Below, one piece after another: positions 24,047 through 32,821 of a DNA stretch of 44,968 nucleotides; positions within the stretch are counted from its first letter, which is position 1; each line of letters opens with the position of its first letter. The DNA is from an uncultured Flavobacteriales bacterium. Its GTDB lineage: Bacteria; Bacteroidota; Bacteroidia; Flavobacteriales; JBLHRE01. The stretch covers positions 1-44,968 of the forward strand of contig CAKZPI010000032.1 in NCBI GenBank assembly GCA_937139155.1, written 5' to 3'. Under the pieces are notes generated by a model. The model ran no database searches. It saw nothing but the letters and a program-made list of their open reading frames with translations, and was not told the DNA's origin. A program made the translations under genes and the position numbers.

Positions 24047-26491
24047 TTACATGATTTCCATATCATCATCACCCCCTGATCCTCCTCCACGATTGCTTCT
24101 TCTTTTGAAAGAGAAATCTTGTTTCCCAAACCTCCAGGTGAAGTTCACAAAAACAACGGGTCCTGGGCGTTGGAAATAAGCCGTTTGTTCAAACCCTCTG
24201 GAAACGGTGTAAATATCATACCTAAGGCTATTGAATACATTTCTAGCGCTCAGGCTTAAGCTGCCGTTTCCTTCCCAAAACCTATACGAGCCCGATAGGT
24301 CTAAACCGACTCCAGGTGTAAAAGTACCTTGAGTGGTAACCCGCTTTGAGCGATACCTTGAACTGGCTTGAAAACTTAGAGAGCGAATGGGGGAGTAGGT
24401 AGCCATTAGTTTACCAGAAAAGGCAATGTTCTGGGCGTTGACCCCTTGGCTTTCATCGCTCACCACAAGATTGTTTTGGTAAAGGTTTGCTGAAGGAAGG
24501 AATGACCATTTTCCGAACCTGAAACTTCCTATTAATTCAGCGCCATAAGACTGAGCCGAGCCAAGATTGATGTAAGTAAGATTGCTTACACCCAAAGAGT
24601 CAACCTCTCTAAATCGGGTAATTTTATCATTTTCTTGGCGGAAGTATAGGTTGGCCTGAAGGCTGTTCTTTCCCATTGAATGATTCAAAGATAATTCAAC
24701 GGCATCGATGAATTCAGGGGTGAGTTCAGGGTTTCCGCTTCGGGTGTTTAGAGGGTCAGAAAGGTCTTTTACCGGATTGAGCTGACGAGGACTGGGTCGG
24801 TCAATTCTACGACTATAGCTAAGCATAAGCTCATTGGTTTCATTCAGCTTCTTGCTAATATGAGCCGAAGGGAAGAGGCTGAAGTAATCGCGCTCAATGG
24901 TTTCAATGGTTGGAGTGGTTAGGTCAAAATAGGTCTGTTCGGCCCTTAGTCCAACTTGGTATGAAAATGCTTCATGTTCAGCACCGTAGATGGCATAGGC
25001 GCTCCAGTTTTCTTCGGTATAATCGTATTGATTCGAGAAGAAAGAATTGAAGGTGTAAGCATTTAAGTCTGAGTCATAGTCAAAGAAGTCATAGTCTTCC
25101 GCCCTAGCTTGGTCAATAAGTTTTAGTCCTGCTTCCCATTTCCGGTTTTCACCAATAGGGTGGATATAATCCATTTGAACGGTAAAATATTGTTCGGAAT
25201 TCTCACTATTGGCTCTTTGAAGAAGGGTGCTGTCTTGGGTTGTATAGTCTTGTTCAAAGCTATCCATGTTCAACCCGCCTCCTCTTGAGAACCGCAGGTC
25301 TGTGATGAACTCTCTGCCTTTTTCTACAAAGGTTTTTGTATAATTCAGGTTTAGGTCGTATCCCGAACGGTCACCGTCGTTCAGGGTATTTCGGGTGTAT
25401 CTGCTAGAGTCTCCTTCAGAGGTCCATTGGGTCAATATTTGCTCAGTTTTTCCTCCAAAATTTCCGGTGTTTCCAACAGCTGAAACGGTAATGGTATTGT
25501 ATGGGTTTAGGTAATAGTCAAAGCCTAATTTCCCATTGTAAAAATCATTGGACCGTTCAGATTCTCTTTTTTGGGTGAGGTAGATATAGGTAGAATCGTA
25601 TAGAGTTTCTTGGTCTGAGGCATAAATGAAGGGGAAGGTGAAGTTTCGATATCCGAAACTGGAGAATACATTCACTTTCCGGTCGCGGTATGAGATATTG
25701 GCGTTGGCATTTTTCCCGAAGTTTCCTCCGCCAAGGGTTACCGAACCGTTTAAGCCAACCCATTTGTTTTTCTTGGTAACAATGTTGATGATTCCGGTCA
25801 TTCCATCAGGGTCATACCTGGCTGACGGGTTCGTGATTACCTCGATGTCTTTAATGGCATCGGCCGGAATTTGTTGCAAGATGGTTGCAGGGTCTGCTCC
25901 GGCTAAAGCCGATGGTTTCCCGTCTATTAAAATGCGAACGTTTTGATTTCCGCGTAAGCTAATATTGCCTTCAATGTCTACTTCAACGGAGGGTATGTTT
26001 TGCAATACCTCACTAGCTGAGCCTCCTTCTGCAGTTTCAATTTGAGATACATCGAAAACCTTTTTGTCTAAGACCACTTCCATTACCGGGCCTTTTTCTT
26101 CTACCACTACCTCGTCAAGGGTTTCTACAGCGGGTTTAAGCTTTAGATTTCCTAAGGATACTTCAAGGTTTTCTCGGTTGATCATGACCGGGCCATGGTT
26201 GAGGTCTTCATATCCTATGAAGTTCACAACAACTAACAATCTACCCGGAGGTAATTCTTGAATTTTGAAATAACCGTTGGGCTCCGTAACACCTCCGCCA
26301 ACAATGGATGAATCACGATAAGATAAAATAGAAACCGAGGCATACTCAACAGGCTTCTCAGTTTGAGCGTCAAGGACTCTTCCGATTATGGTACCAATTT
26401 TGGGTAAGGTTCTTCCGCCCGGCTGGGCAAAAGCTTGAAGGACTAGCCCCAGGCATAGTCCAATAATGATCTTGATTTTCATTAGCATCAA
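24047..26491 (-). CDS. TonB-dependent-type outer-membrane beta-barrel receptor
   Basis: This 814-residue protein has a signal peptide ending near QAFAQ and a carboxypeptidase-regulatory-like domain (about 33-115: GRVLDAQTEKPVEYASV...NGYFKIQELPPGRL). A plug domain follows (about 120-240: VLQNIPSVEVDIEGNISLRG and SARYDPDGMTGIINIVTKK), then a large barrel of the outer-membrane beta-barrel-3 type. After the last aromatic-rich strand a low-complexity tail reads RRSNRGGGSGGDDDMEIM, which is unusual for a barrel end. The ligand is unknown and there is no SusD partner, so it is not a polysaccharide utilisation locus. Confidence 0.9.
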   Translation of the reverse strand: MMLMKIKIIIGLCLGLVLQAFAQPGGRTLPKIGTIIGRVLDAQTEKPVEYASVSILSYRDSSIVGGGVTEPNGYFKIQELPPGRLLVVVNFIGYEDLNHGPVMINRENLEVSLGNLKLKPAVETLDEVVVEEKGPVMEVVLDKKVFDVSQIETAEGGSASEVLQNIPSVEVDIEGNISLRGNQNVRILIDGKPSALAGADPATILQQIPADAIKDIEVITNPSARYDPDGMTGIINIVTKKNKWVGLNGSVTLGGGNFGKNANANISYRDRKVNVFSSFGYRNFTFPFIYASDQETLYDSTYIYLTQKRESERSNDFYNGKLGFDYYLNPYNTITVSAVGNTGNFGGKTEQILTQWTSEGDSSRYTRNTLNDGDRSGYDLNLNYTKTFVEKGREFITDLRFSRGGGLNMDSFEQDYTTQDSTLLQRANSENSEQYFTVQMDYIHPIGENRKWEAGLKLIDQARAEDYDFFDYDSDLNAYTFNSFFSNQYDYTEENWSAYAIYGAEHEAFSYQVGLRAEQTYFDLTTPTIETIERDYFSLFPSAHISKKLNETNELMLSYSRRIDRPSPRQLNPVKDLSDPLNTRSGNPELTPEFIDAVELSLNHSMGKNSLQANLYFRQENDKITRFREVDSLGVSNLTYINLGSAQSYGAELIGSFRFGKWSFLPSANLYQNNLVVSDESQGVNAQNIAFSGKLMATYSPIRSLSFQASSRYRSKRVTTQGTFTPGVGLDLSGSYRFWEGNGSLSLSARNVFNSLRYDIYTVSRGFEQTAYFQRPGPVVFVNFTWRFGKQDFSFKRRSNRGGGSGGDDDMEIM

Positions 26492-26503
26492 TAGGTTTTA
26501 GGT

Positions 26504-26530
26504 CCTTTGGATGCAAGGAAGTTCCAAAGG
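26504..26530. other. Hairpin upstream of the receptor gene
   Basis: CCTTTGGA and TCCAAAGG form a perfect 8-bp inverted repeat with an 11-nt loop, 13 bp before the receptor start and 40 bp after the end of the DUF3276 gene. No T tract follows on either strand. It could be a leader structure, a protein site or a weak terminator. Confidence 0.45.
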
Positions 26531-26569
26531 TTTAATCTAAGGGGGGCAAAGATGCTAAATAATAACGGC

Positions 26570-26932
26570 CTATTTGTTCAGGTCGTCAAAGTCAATATTG
26601 GTGTATTTTGAATCGCTTTCAGTGTTTCCGTTCGCTGAATGAGCGTATTCCTTTTCGTCTTCGGAGATGATTTCTCTTCCTTTATTCTCGAAAACAAAAT
26701 TGGTTGCAGATTTTAGATGATCGAGGAAACCTTCAAAATCTTCTTTGTACAGATAGATTTTATGTTTCTTGAAATAAAAGCTTCCGTCTGGGTTGGTGAA
26801 CTTTTTACTTTCCGTTATGGTTAAGTAATAGTCGTCAGCCCGGGTTGCCCGAACGTCAAAAAAATAAGTTCGCCTTCCGGCACGTAATACCTCTGAGTGA
26901 ATTTCTTCCTGGTCCTTTCTTCTTTCTTCCAT
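26570..26932 (-). CDS. DUF3276 / PUR-family nucleic-acid-binding protein
   Basis: This 120-residue protein, counted from ATG 26932 (MEERRKDQEE), has the PUR-alpha-like core EVLRAGRRTYFFDVRATRADDYYLTITESKK and KKHKIYLYKEDFEGFLDHL. An acidic disordered tail follows. PUR-family proteins of this type in Bacteroidota and Borrelia bind single-stranded DNA or RNA. A longer reading from TTG 26959 is less likely. A TATGTTTG -7-like box lies 37 bp upstream. Confidence 0.87.
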   Translation of the reverse strand: MEERRKDQEEIHSEVLRAGRRTYFFDVRATRADDYYLTITESKKFTNPDGSFYFKKHKIYLYKEDFEGFLDHLKSATNFVFENKGREIISEDEKEYAHSANGNTESDSKYTNIDFDDLNK

Positions 26933-26969
26933 AATTAGTTTGCGGTTAGTTGCACGCAAGCGTACAAGG

Positions 26970-26977
26970 CAAACATA
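26970..26977 (-). promoter_or_regulatory. Candidate -7 element for the DUF3276 gene
   Basis: On the minus strand this reads TATGTTTG, matching TAnnTTTG. It favours the ATG at 26932 as the true start, since a transcript from here would begin almost on the alternative TTG. No clear -33 is seen. Confidence 0.4.
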
Positions 26978-27023
26978 ATTAAATTCTCCCTTAAAGTTTT
27001 AATGAGAGGGCTTAAAAATTCAT

Positions 27024-28790
27024 TTAAACCGTTGGTTTGGCTTCATCTTTAAGTTGTTGCATATAAAGCTCTTTGTAGTATCCGTCCTCAATTCTCATGA
27101 GTTCTTCAGGGCTTCCTTCTTCAATGATTTTCCCTTGATCTAAGACTAAGATTCGGTTGGCATGTTTAACGGAGGATGCTCTATGCGAGATGATTAAGGT
27201 GGTTTTTTCTTTAGATACCTGTCTTAGGTTTTGAAGAATTTCTTCCTCAGTTTCAGTGTCTACCGCGCTTAAGCAATCGTCGAAAACCATGATGGATGGG
27301 TCTTTGAGCAGGGCTCTTGCAATACTAACTCTTTGCTTTTGTCCTCCACTCAAGGTAATCCCTCTTTCACCAACCTTGGTTTGAAATCCTTTGGGGAAAT
27401 CTATAATGTTGTTGTAAACATGGGCTTTTTTGGCGGCCTCCTCAACCTCTTTCTGACTTGCATTGTCTACCCCAAATCCGATGTTTCCTGCAATGGTATC
27501 TGAGAAAAGGAAGGCTTCTTGTGGAACATAGCCAATGGACCTTCTCAAACTATATAGGTTTAGGTCTCGAATGGGCTTTCCGTCTATTTTTATTTCACCC
27601 TTTTCAATGTCGTACAGTCGACCCAAAACCGCTGCCACGGTTGATTTTCCTGATCCGGTTTTACCAATAATGGCTAGGGTTTCACCTGCATTTATTTTGA
27701 AACTAACTCCGTCAAGGCCTTTGGTTCCAGAGTCTGGGTATGTGAAATGAACGTTTTTAAACTCAATTTCTCCTTTAATCGGGGTATGATCTTCGGCGTG
27801 GTTAATTACTTCAGGCTTAACATCCATAAACTCATTAATTCGGGTCATGGAAGCTTCAGCCCTCTGAACTAGGCTTGTTACCCACCCTAAGGATGCCACC
27901 GGCCAGGTAAGCATATTTACATAAATCACAAATTCAGCAATATTACCAGCGGTGATTTCTCCAGCAATGGCTTGTTTACCTCCGATGTATATGGTTAAAA
28001 GGGTGCTTAAGCCGATGAGTAGAATCATCATAGGGAAGAAAAGAGCGTTTACCTGTGCAAGGTCTAAGCTTTTGGTTTTATAGTCCTTACATTCCTCCTC
28101 AAACTTAAGATTGCTTGACTCTTCTCGAACATAGGTTTTCAAAACTCGTATTCCCGAAAAGGTTTCCTGAACGAAGGTTGTTATGCCAGAGAGTTGCTTT
28201 TGAACAATGTCGCTTTTTCGGTTAATCAAATCACTTACCCGGTAAATTCCGTAGGCCAGAATGGGCAAGGGGGTAAGCACGTAAATGGTGAGTTTTAGGT
28301 TGATGCTAACCATTAAGCTAACCACAATAATGATTAAGGAGGTGAGTTGTATGGTATACATTACCGCCGGTCCCAGATACATCCGAACTCGCGTTACATC
28401 CTCCGAAATCCGATTCATCAAATCACCGGTATTGTTTCTTTTGTAGAAGGCTAGGGAAAGCCTTTGGTATTGTTCGAAGATTGCGTTTTTCAGGTCGAAT
28501 TCAATATACCTTGACATTACAATCAGGGTTTGACGCATGAAGAACTGAAAGAGCCCTTTCATCAAGGCCATGAGAACAATGAGCAATCCGTAGATGATGA
28601 GCACGGATTTTACTTCCTCAAGATCTCCACCTGGATTTTCAAGTGTGGTTCGAACTTCATCAAAGGTTTTTCGAACAAATTGAGCCGGGAAAACAGCGAA
28701 AATATTCGAGATTACCACCATGACAATTCCCAAAAGAAAGCGCCATTTATATTTAACGAAGTATGTATTAAGCTGCCAAAGTGCTTTCAT
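27024..28790 (-). CDS. ABC exporter half-transporter, BmrC/TM287-like (degenerate Walker B)
   Basis: This 588-residue protein has an N-terminal exporter membrane domain (about residues 15-310) and a C-terminal ATPase domain. Walker A is GKTGSGKS (376-383), Q-loop Q424, canonical signature LSGGQ (480-484), and switch H536. Walker B reads IMVFDDCLSAVD: the catalytic glutamate position is aspartate (D505). This substitution marks the degenerate subunit of heterodimeric exporters such as BmrCD, LmrCD and TM287/288. The matching partner type is encoded at 1970-3730, not beside this gene. It is divergent from leucine dehydrogenase. The substrate is unknown. Confidence 0.9.
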   Translation of the reverse strand: MKALWQLNTYFVKYKWRFLLGIVMVVISNIFAVFPAQFVRKTFDEVRTTLENPGGDLEEVKSVLIIYGLLIVLMALMKGLFQFFMRQTLIVMSRYIEFDLKNAIFEQYQRLSLAFYKRNNTGDLMNRISEDVTRVRMYLGPAVMYTIQLTSLIIIVVSLMVSINLKLTIYVLTPLPILAYGIYRVSDLINRKSDIVQKQLSGITTFVQETFSGIRVLKTYVREESSNLKFEEECKDYKTKSLDLAQVNALFFPMMILLIGLSTLLTIYIGGKQAIAGEITAGNIAEFVIYVNMLTWPVASLGWVTSLVQRAEASMTRINEFMDVKPEVINHAEDHTPIKGEIEFKNVHFTYPDSGTKGLDGVSFKINAGETLAIIGKTGSGKSTVAAVLGRLYDIEKGEIKIDGKPIRDLNLYSLRRSIGYVPQEAFLFSDTIAGNIGFGVDNASQKEVEEAAKKAHVYNNIIDFPKGFQTKVGERGITLSGGQKQRVSIARALLKDPSIMVFDDCLSAVDTETEEEILQNLRQVSKEKTTLIISHRASSVKHANRILVLDQGKIIEEGSPEELMRIEDGYYKELYMQQLKDEAKPTV

Positions 28791-28806
28791 TCAATAGTTT
28801 ATCCTA

Positions 28807-28838
28807 TTTGTTAGCCGAGGAGTTTTCGTTTATTTTTG
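28807..28838 (+). promoter_or_regulatory. Candidate promoter for leucine dehydrogenase
   Basis: TTTG at 28807-28810 and TATTTTTG at 28831-28838 are separated by 20 bp, fitting the Bacteroidota -33/-7 layout. It would give a leader of about 80 nt before the ATG at 28924. Confidence 0.5.
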
Positions 28839-28923
28839 CTGCACCTTAAAACCAGCTTGCTGGGGTGCCTTTACGAGGCCCAAAGGTACATTTTCTATAC
28901 CAACGACATTTAACCCTTCTAGG

Positions 28924-30027
28924 ATGACGATAGCAACAAACGTTTTGGAAAAAGACAAAAATCTATTGTTCGGCCACATGACGAACATGGGGCATGAGCA
29001 AGTGGTATTTTGCCACGATCAGGAAACAGGTTTAAAAGCCATAATCGCAGTTCATAGCACGGTACTTGGCCCGGCGCTTGGCGGTACCCGTATGTGGAAC
29101 TATGCCAACGATGCGGAAGCCTTGAATGATGTACTTCGCTTGTCGAGGGGTATGACCTATAAAGCCTCAATTTCTGGATTAAATCTAGGAGGAGGTAAGG
29201 CCGTAATTATCGGAGACGCCAAGACGGAGAAAACCGATGACCTTATGCGGAAGTTCGGATCCTTCGTAGATAGCTTAAGCGGAAGATACATCACCGCGGA
29301 GGATGTAGGCATGACTACCCACGATATGGAAATGGTGAAAATGGAAACCAACCATGTTACCGGTATTCCAGAATCAATGGGAGGTTCAGGGAATCCATCC
29401 CCTGTTACAGCCTATGGAGTGTATATGGGGATGAAAGCTGCAGCTAAAACCCGTTGGGGTTCTGATGCCTTGGAAGGAAAAAAAGTGCTTGTTCAAGGAA
29501 TAGGCCATGTAGGCGAAGTCTTGGTTGATCACCTTACCAAAGAAGGAGCCTTGGTTACCGTAAACGATATTTCTCTTGAACGAATGGAAGAAGTGGCTAA
29601 GAAGTACAATGCTGATTTCTTAGAAGGAGACGCCATTTATGATGCTGATATGGATATTTACGCCCCATGTGCTCTAGGAGCTACCGTTAACTCGGATACC
29701 TTGAAAAGACTTAAGTGTTCAGTTATTGCCGGAGCCGCAAACAACCAATTGGCCGATGAAGAAATTCACGGTAAAATGGTAATGGACAAGGGGATTCTTT
29801 ACGCTCCTGATTTCTTGATCAACGCAGGAGGCTTAATCAATGTTTATTCAGAGCTTGAAGGGTACAACCGGGAAGAGGCTTTGGCCAAAACCGAGCATAT
29901 TTACAATGTAACCTTAGAAATTTTCAACCTTTCAAAAACGGAAGGAATTACTCCTAACCAGGCGGCTAAGCATATGGCTGAAAAGCGTATTGCTGATAAG
30001 GTTGCCGGACTGGGATTGATCAAATAA
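28924..30027 (+). CDS. Leucine dehydrogenase (Glu/Leu/Phe/Val dehydrogenase family)
   Basis: This enzyme interconverts leucine and other branched-chain amino acids with their 2-oxo acids using NAD. The 367-residue protein has LGPALGGTRMW, substrate lysine K80 in RGMTYKAS and catalytic K92 in GLNLGGGKAV, the Rossmann motif VQGIGHVGE, and late segment ANNQLADEEIHGK. Length and motifs fit leucine dehydrogenase rather than glutamate dehydrogenase. It may feed the leucine breakdown pathway that also needs the carboxylase at 14422-16050. nusB follows after 38 bp. Confidence 0.9.
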   Translation: MTIATNVLEKDKNLLFGHMTNMGHEQVVFCHDQETGLKAIIAVHSTVLGPALGGTRMWNYANDAEALNDVLRLSRGMTYKASISGLNLGGGKAVIIGDAKTEKTDDLMRKFGSFVDSLSGRYITAEDVGMTTHDMEMVKMETNHVTGIPESMGGSGNPSPVTAYGVYMGMKAAAKTRWGSDALEGKKVLVQGIGHVGEVLVDHLTKEGALVTVNDISLERMEEVAKKYNADFLEGDAIYDADMDIYAPCALGATVNSDTLKRLKCSVIAGAANNQLADEEIHGKMVMDKGILYAPDFLINAGGLINVYSELEGYNREEALAKTEHIYNVTLEIFNLSKTEGITPNQAAKHMAEKRIADKVAGLGLIK

Positions 30028-30065
30028 AAATTCGTTCCGTTAATACGGGATGAGAAAATGAGTGC

Positions 30066-31007
30066 ATGCTAAATAGAAGGCAGTTGAGAGTGAAGGTGAT
30101 GCAAATCCTTTACTCATTTTACCAAGGAGATGAACGCGGACTGAAAGGAGCCGATCAATTGCTTGAAAAAAGCTTTGAGAGTTTCAATCAGTTGTATTTT
30201 ACGATGTTGGGCTTAATGCTTGAGATTCGTGATTATGCAGAGCATCGAATTGAAGAGAATAAGAAGAAAAAACTTCCTACCAAGGCAGATCTAAACCCCA
30301 ATACTCGGTTTATTGATGCGGAAGTCTTCAAATTGATTGAGTCTGATGTTCGATTGAAAAATTTCCTTGAAAAGCCAGTTTTTACTTGGGGTGAGCATAA
30401 AAGCATGATCCGTCAAATGTATTTTGCTTTTCGCGAAACAGAAACCTATGAGCGGTTTATGAGCCAGGAAGAGACGGATTTGAAAGCGGAGAAGAAAATG
30501 TTGGAAACCTTCTTCATTGACATCATCGCTCCAAATGAAACCCTTCATTACCATTTAGAAGAGCACAATGTATTCTGGGCTGACGATATGCCCCTTGTGA
30601 ATTCTATGATGCTCAAAACTTTTTCCTTTATCAAACCGGGGAAGGAAGGGAAAATATCTCTTCATTTGTTTAAGGAGGCAGAAGATAAAACCTTCACCCG
30701 GAAACTTCTTCATAAAGCCCTACTTGAAGATGAAGAGCTTGAAGACTTGGTGGTTTCAAAAGCCGACAACTGGGAGAAAGATCGAATTGCCGTGATGGAT
30801 ATGATTTTGATGAAAATGGCCGTTTGTGAAATGATTCATTTCCCCTCCATCCCCATCAAGGTTTCCATCAATGAATACATCGAAATATCAAAAGACTACT
30901 CCTCACCTAAAAGTAAGGTGTTCATAAACGGGGTATTAGACAAACTTCATAAAGAACTTAAATCCTCTGATCGAATCAATAAATCAGGAAGAGGGTTGGT
31001 TAATTAG
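30066..31007 (+). CDS. nusB: Transcription antitermination factor NusB (long form)
   Basis: NusB, with NusE, NusA and NusG, promotes rRNA antitermination. The 313-residue product is more than twice the E. coli length. It begins MLNRRQLRVKVMQILYSFYQG, has an extended middle region (about 45-200), and ends with the canonical NusB domain: DRIAVMDMILMKMAVCEMIHFPSIPIKVSINEYIEISKDYSSPKSKVFINGVLDKL. The long form is normal in Bacteroidota. It heads the nusB-DUF1573-yajC-ybbR-coaE-nnr run. Confidence 0.93.
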   Translation: MLNRRQLRVKVMQILYSFYQGDERGLKGADQLLEKSFESFNQLYFTMLGLMLEIRDYAEHRIEENKKKKLPTKADLNPNTRFIDAEVFKLIESDVRLKNFLEKPVFTWGEHKSMIRQMYFAFRETETYERFMSQEETDLKAEKKMLETFFIDIIAPNETLHYHLEEHNVFWADDMPLVNSMMLKTFSFIKPGKEGKISLHLFKEAEDKTFTRKLLHKALLEDEELEDLVVSKADNWEKDRIAVMDMILMKMAVCEMIHFPSIPIKVSINEYIEISKDYSSPKSKVFINGVLDKLHKELKSSDRINKSGRGLVN

Positions 31008-31031
31008 TAAACCTTAAAACCGATATATAAA

Positions 31032-31520
31032 ATGCGTATCTTAAGTATTTCTCTTGCAGTAGCAGCATTGGCTTTCGCCGGATGTGGAGATGCTAGTTCT
31101 AAAATCAAAAATGAAAAGCCGGTTGAACCCACAACAAATTCAACCACGGTTAGCCCGGAAACTCTTGAACAAAGTCAAGACCCAAGTAACCAACCCGTGT
31201 TTTCTTTTGACAAAGAGCGTCATGACTTTGGTGAAATTACCCAAGACGCTCCTGTTACAACTACCTTTACCTTTACCAATACAGGAAATGCTCCTTTGGT
31301 GATTTCCAATGCGAAAGGTTCTTGCGGTTGTACGGTGCCAAATTGGCCAAGAAATCCGGTTCAACCTGGAGAAACAGGAACCATTGAGGTTACCTTTGAC
31401 CCTAAGAACAAGCCCGGGAAACAAAACAAAAACGTAACCATTACAGCAAATACAACTCCAAATACCAAGGTGTTGAACATTTCTGCTCAGGTTGCTCAAA
31501 ATGAAAAACCAGCACAATAA
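31032..31520 (+). CDS. DUF1573 lipoprotein
   Basis: This 162-residue lipoprotein has a clear lipobox (LAFAGC, C19) after a short hydrophobic signal, a Thr/Ser-rich linker, and one DUF1573 immunoglobulin-like domain (about 60-160). That domain contains ERHDFGEITQDAPVTTTFTFTNTG and the conserved GSCGCTVPNWP. Its role is unknown. The stop overlaps yajC by one base. Conserved position between nusB and yajC suggests an envelope role linked to protein export. Confidence 0.88.
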   Translation: MRILSISLAVAALAFAGCGDASSKIKNEKPVEPTTNSTTVSPETLEQSQDPSNQPVFSFDKERHDFGEITQDAPVTTTFTFTNTGNAPLVISNAKGSCGCTVPNWPRNPVQPGETGTIEVTFDPKNKPGKQNKNVTITANTTPNTKVLNISAQVAQNEKPAQ

Positions 31521-31861
31521 TGATCCTATTACAAGCAGCTACAGGCTCTAATTCACCCATGGGGTCCTTATGGATGTTCGGGTTGATTCTTTTGGTTATG
31601 TATTTCTTCATGATTAGACCTCAAATGAAGAAACAGAAGCAAGAAACCCAGTTTCGTAAAACCATTGACAAGGGCTCGAAAGTGGTAACCAATGGAGGAA
31701 TCCATGGAAAAATCATTGAAATTAAAGAGTCAACCCTTATTCTTGAAACCGAAGGAGGTAATCGTTTAAAGGTTGAACGTTCCGCAATTTCAAAGGAGCT
31801 TTCTGCACAATATGCCAACCCTGATTCAGGTGGCGATGATGCTAAAAAAGGAAAATCATAA
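31520..31861 (+). CDS. yajC: Preprotein translocase accessory subunit YajC
   Basis: YajC associates with SecDF and the Sec translocase. The 113-residue protein has a single membrane helix (about 16-34, LWMFGLILLVMYFFMIRPQMKK) and the conserved cytoplasmic part KGSKVVTNGGIHGKIIEIKE. It ends with a charged tail. A terminator hairpin lies directly after it. Confidence 0.95.
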   Translation: MILLQAATGSNSPMGSLWMFGLILLVMYFFMIRPQMKKQKQETQFRKTIDKGSKVVTNGGIHGKIIEIKESTLILETEGGNRLKVERSAISKELSAQYANPDSGGDDAKKGKS

Positions 31862-31866
31862 TTTTG

Positions 31867-31893
31867 AAAGGAGGGTTCAGCCCTCCTTTTTTT
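31867..31893 (+). terminator. Terminator-like hairpin between yajC and ybbR
   Basis: AAAGGAGGG pairs perfectly with CCCTCCTTT around a 5-nt loop and is followed by a 7-T tract. The next start codon, 31898, is only 4 bp beyond. Either ybbR is expressed by read-through, or its promoter overlaps this structure. Confidence 0.85.
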
Positions 31894-31897
31894 ATCT

Positions 31898-32821
31898 ATG
31901 AAAAACTGGATCGCACGTATTGAAGACAAGAAAGCTCTTGTGTATTGCCTTCTTCTCTCCTTTTTGTTTTGGTTGTTGATTAAACTTTCAGATGATTATT
32001 CAACAACCGTTGAAATGCCTGTGACCTTTTTAGATCCACCGGACTCAACCCTGATTCTTGATACCTATCCTGATGTTTTGCACCTAGAGGTGACCGGACA
32101 TGGGTATGGGCTGCTCAGATATTACCTGAATCCTTTTAAAGGCTACCATCCAAGGAATTTTAAAACGCTTAGAGATTCAAACAGACTGGTATTCACAAAT
32201 TACCAGGTAATTGATCAAGAAAAGAACTTCATCCAAAATCAATTGCCAAAAGGGGTGAGGGTTATGCAGATTCAAGAAGACTCCCTTTACCTTAAATATT
32301 CACCTTTAATTCAGAAACGCCTGCCTTTAAAATTAGGGTCGTTGCCTGAAACGGAAGCGAGTTTTCTGTTCATGGGGGCCACCTTTGAACCCAAAGTGGT
32401 AAATGTAATAGGTCCGGCCATTGCGCTTGATGCATTGAACGAGATTCAGATAGATGCCCCGAATTCTATGCCCTTGAAAGCCTCTAGAAAGTTTAAGGTA
32501 AACCTTCGGAATTATAAGGATGACCTAAAAATTCAGCCGAGTTTTGCCGATCTTGAGGTTGAGGTAATGCCTTTGGGTGAACGTTCCTTTAAGGTTGAGG
32601 TTCAAGGGGAGGACAATCTAATTCTCCTTCCCAACCAGGTTGAAGTTAAGGCTTGGGGCGCCATGAGCCGGCTGAAAGGGCTTAGCCCTGATTCTTTTAA
32701 ATTGCAGGTGATATTAGATACCAATGAACGCCTTTTAGATGTTCAACCCCTTTCCTTACCTAAAGGCTTGGCAAAGGTTGAGGTGAATCCTAGAAGCCTA
32801 GAATATTTGATACAGAAATAA
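31898..32821 (+). CDS. YbbR-like domain protein
   Basis: This 307-residue protein has a short cytoplasmic N-terminus, one membrane helix (about 14-30, ALVYCLLLSFLFWLLIKL) and a periplasmic region with repeated YbbR-like modules (about 35-300). In Firmicutes, YbbR/CdaR regulates the diadenylate cyclase CdaA; here no cyclase gene is adjacent, so that role is not assured. The stop overlaps coaE by one base. The start follows a terminator hairpin by 4 bp, but a later start would remove the membrane helix. Confidence 0.85.
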   Translation: MKNWIARIEDKKALVYCLLLSFLFWLLIKLSDDYSTTVEMPVTFLDPPDSTLILDTYPDVLHLEVTGHGYGLLRYYLNPFKGYHPRNFKTLRDSNRLVFTNYQVIDQEKNFIQNQLPKGVRVMQIQEDSLYLKYSPLIQKRLPLKLGSLPETEASFLFMGATFEPKVVNVIGPAIALDALNEIQIDAPNSMPLKASRKFKVNLRNYKDDLKIQPSFADLEVEVMPLGERSFKVEVQGEDNLILLPNQVEVKAWGAMSRLKGLSPDSFKLQVILDTNERLLDVQPLSLPKGLAKVEVNPRSLEYLIQK

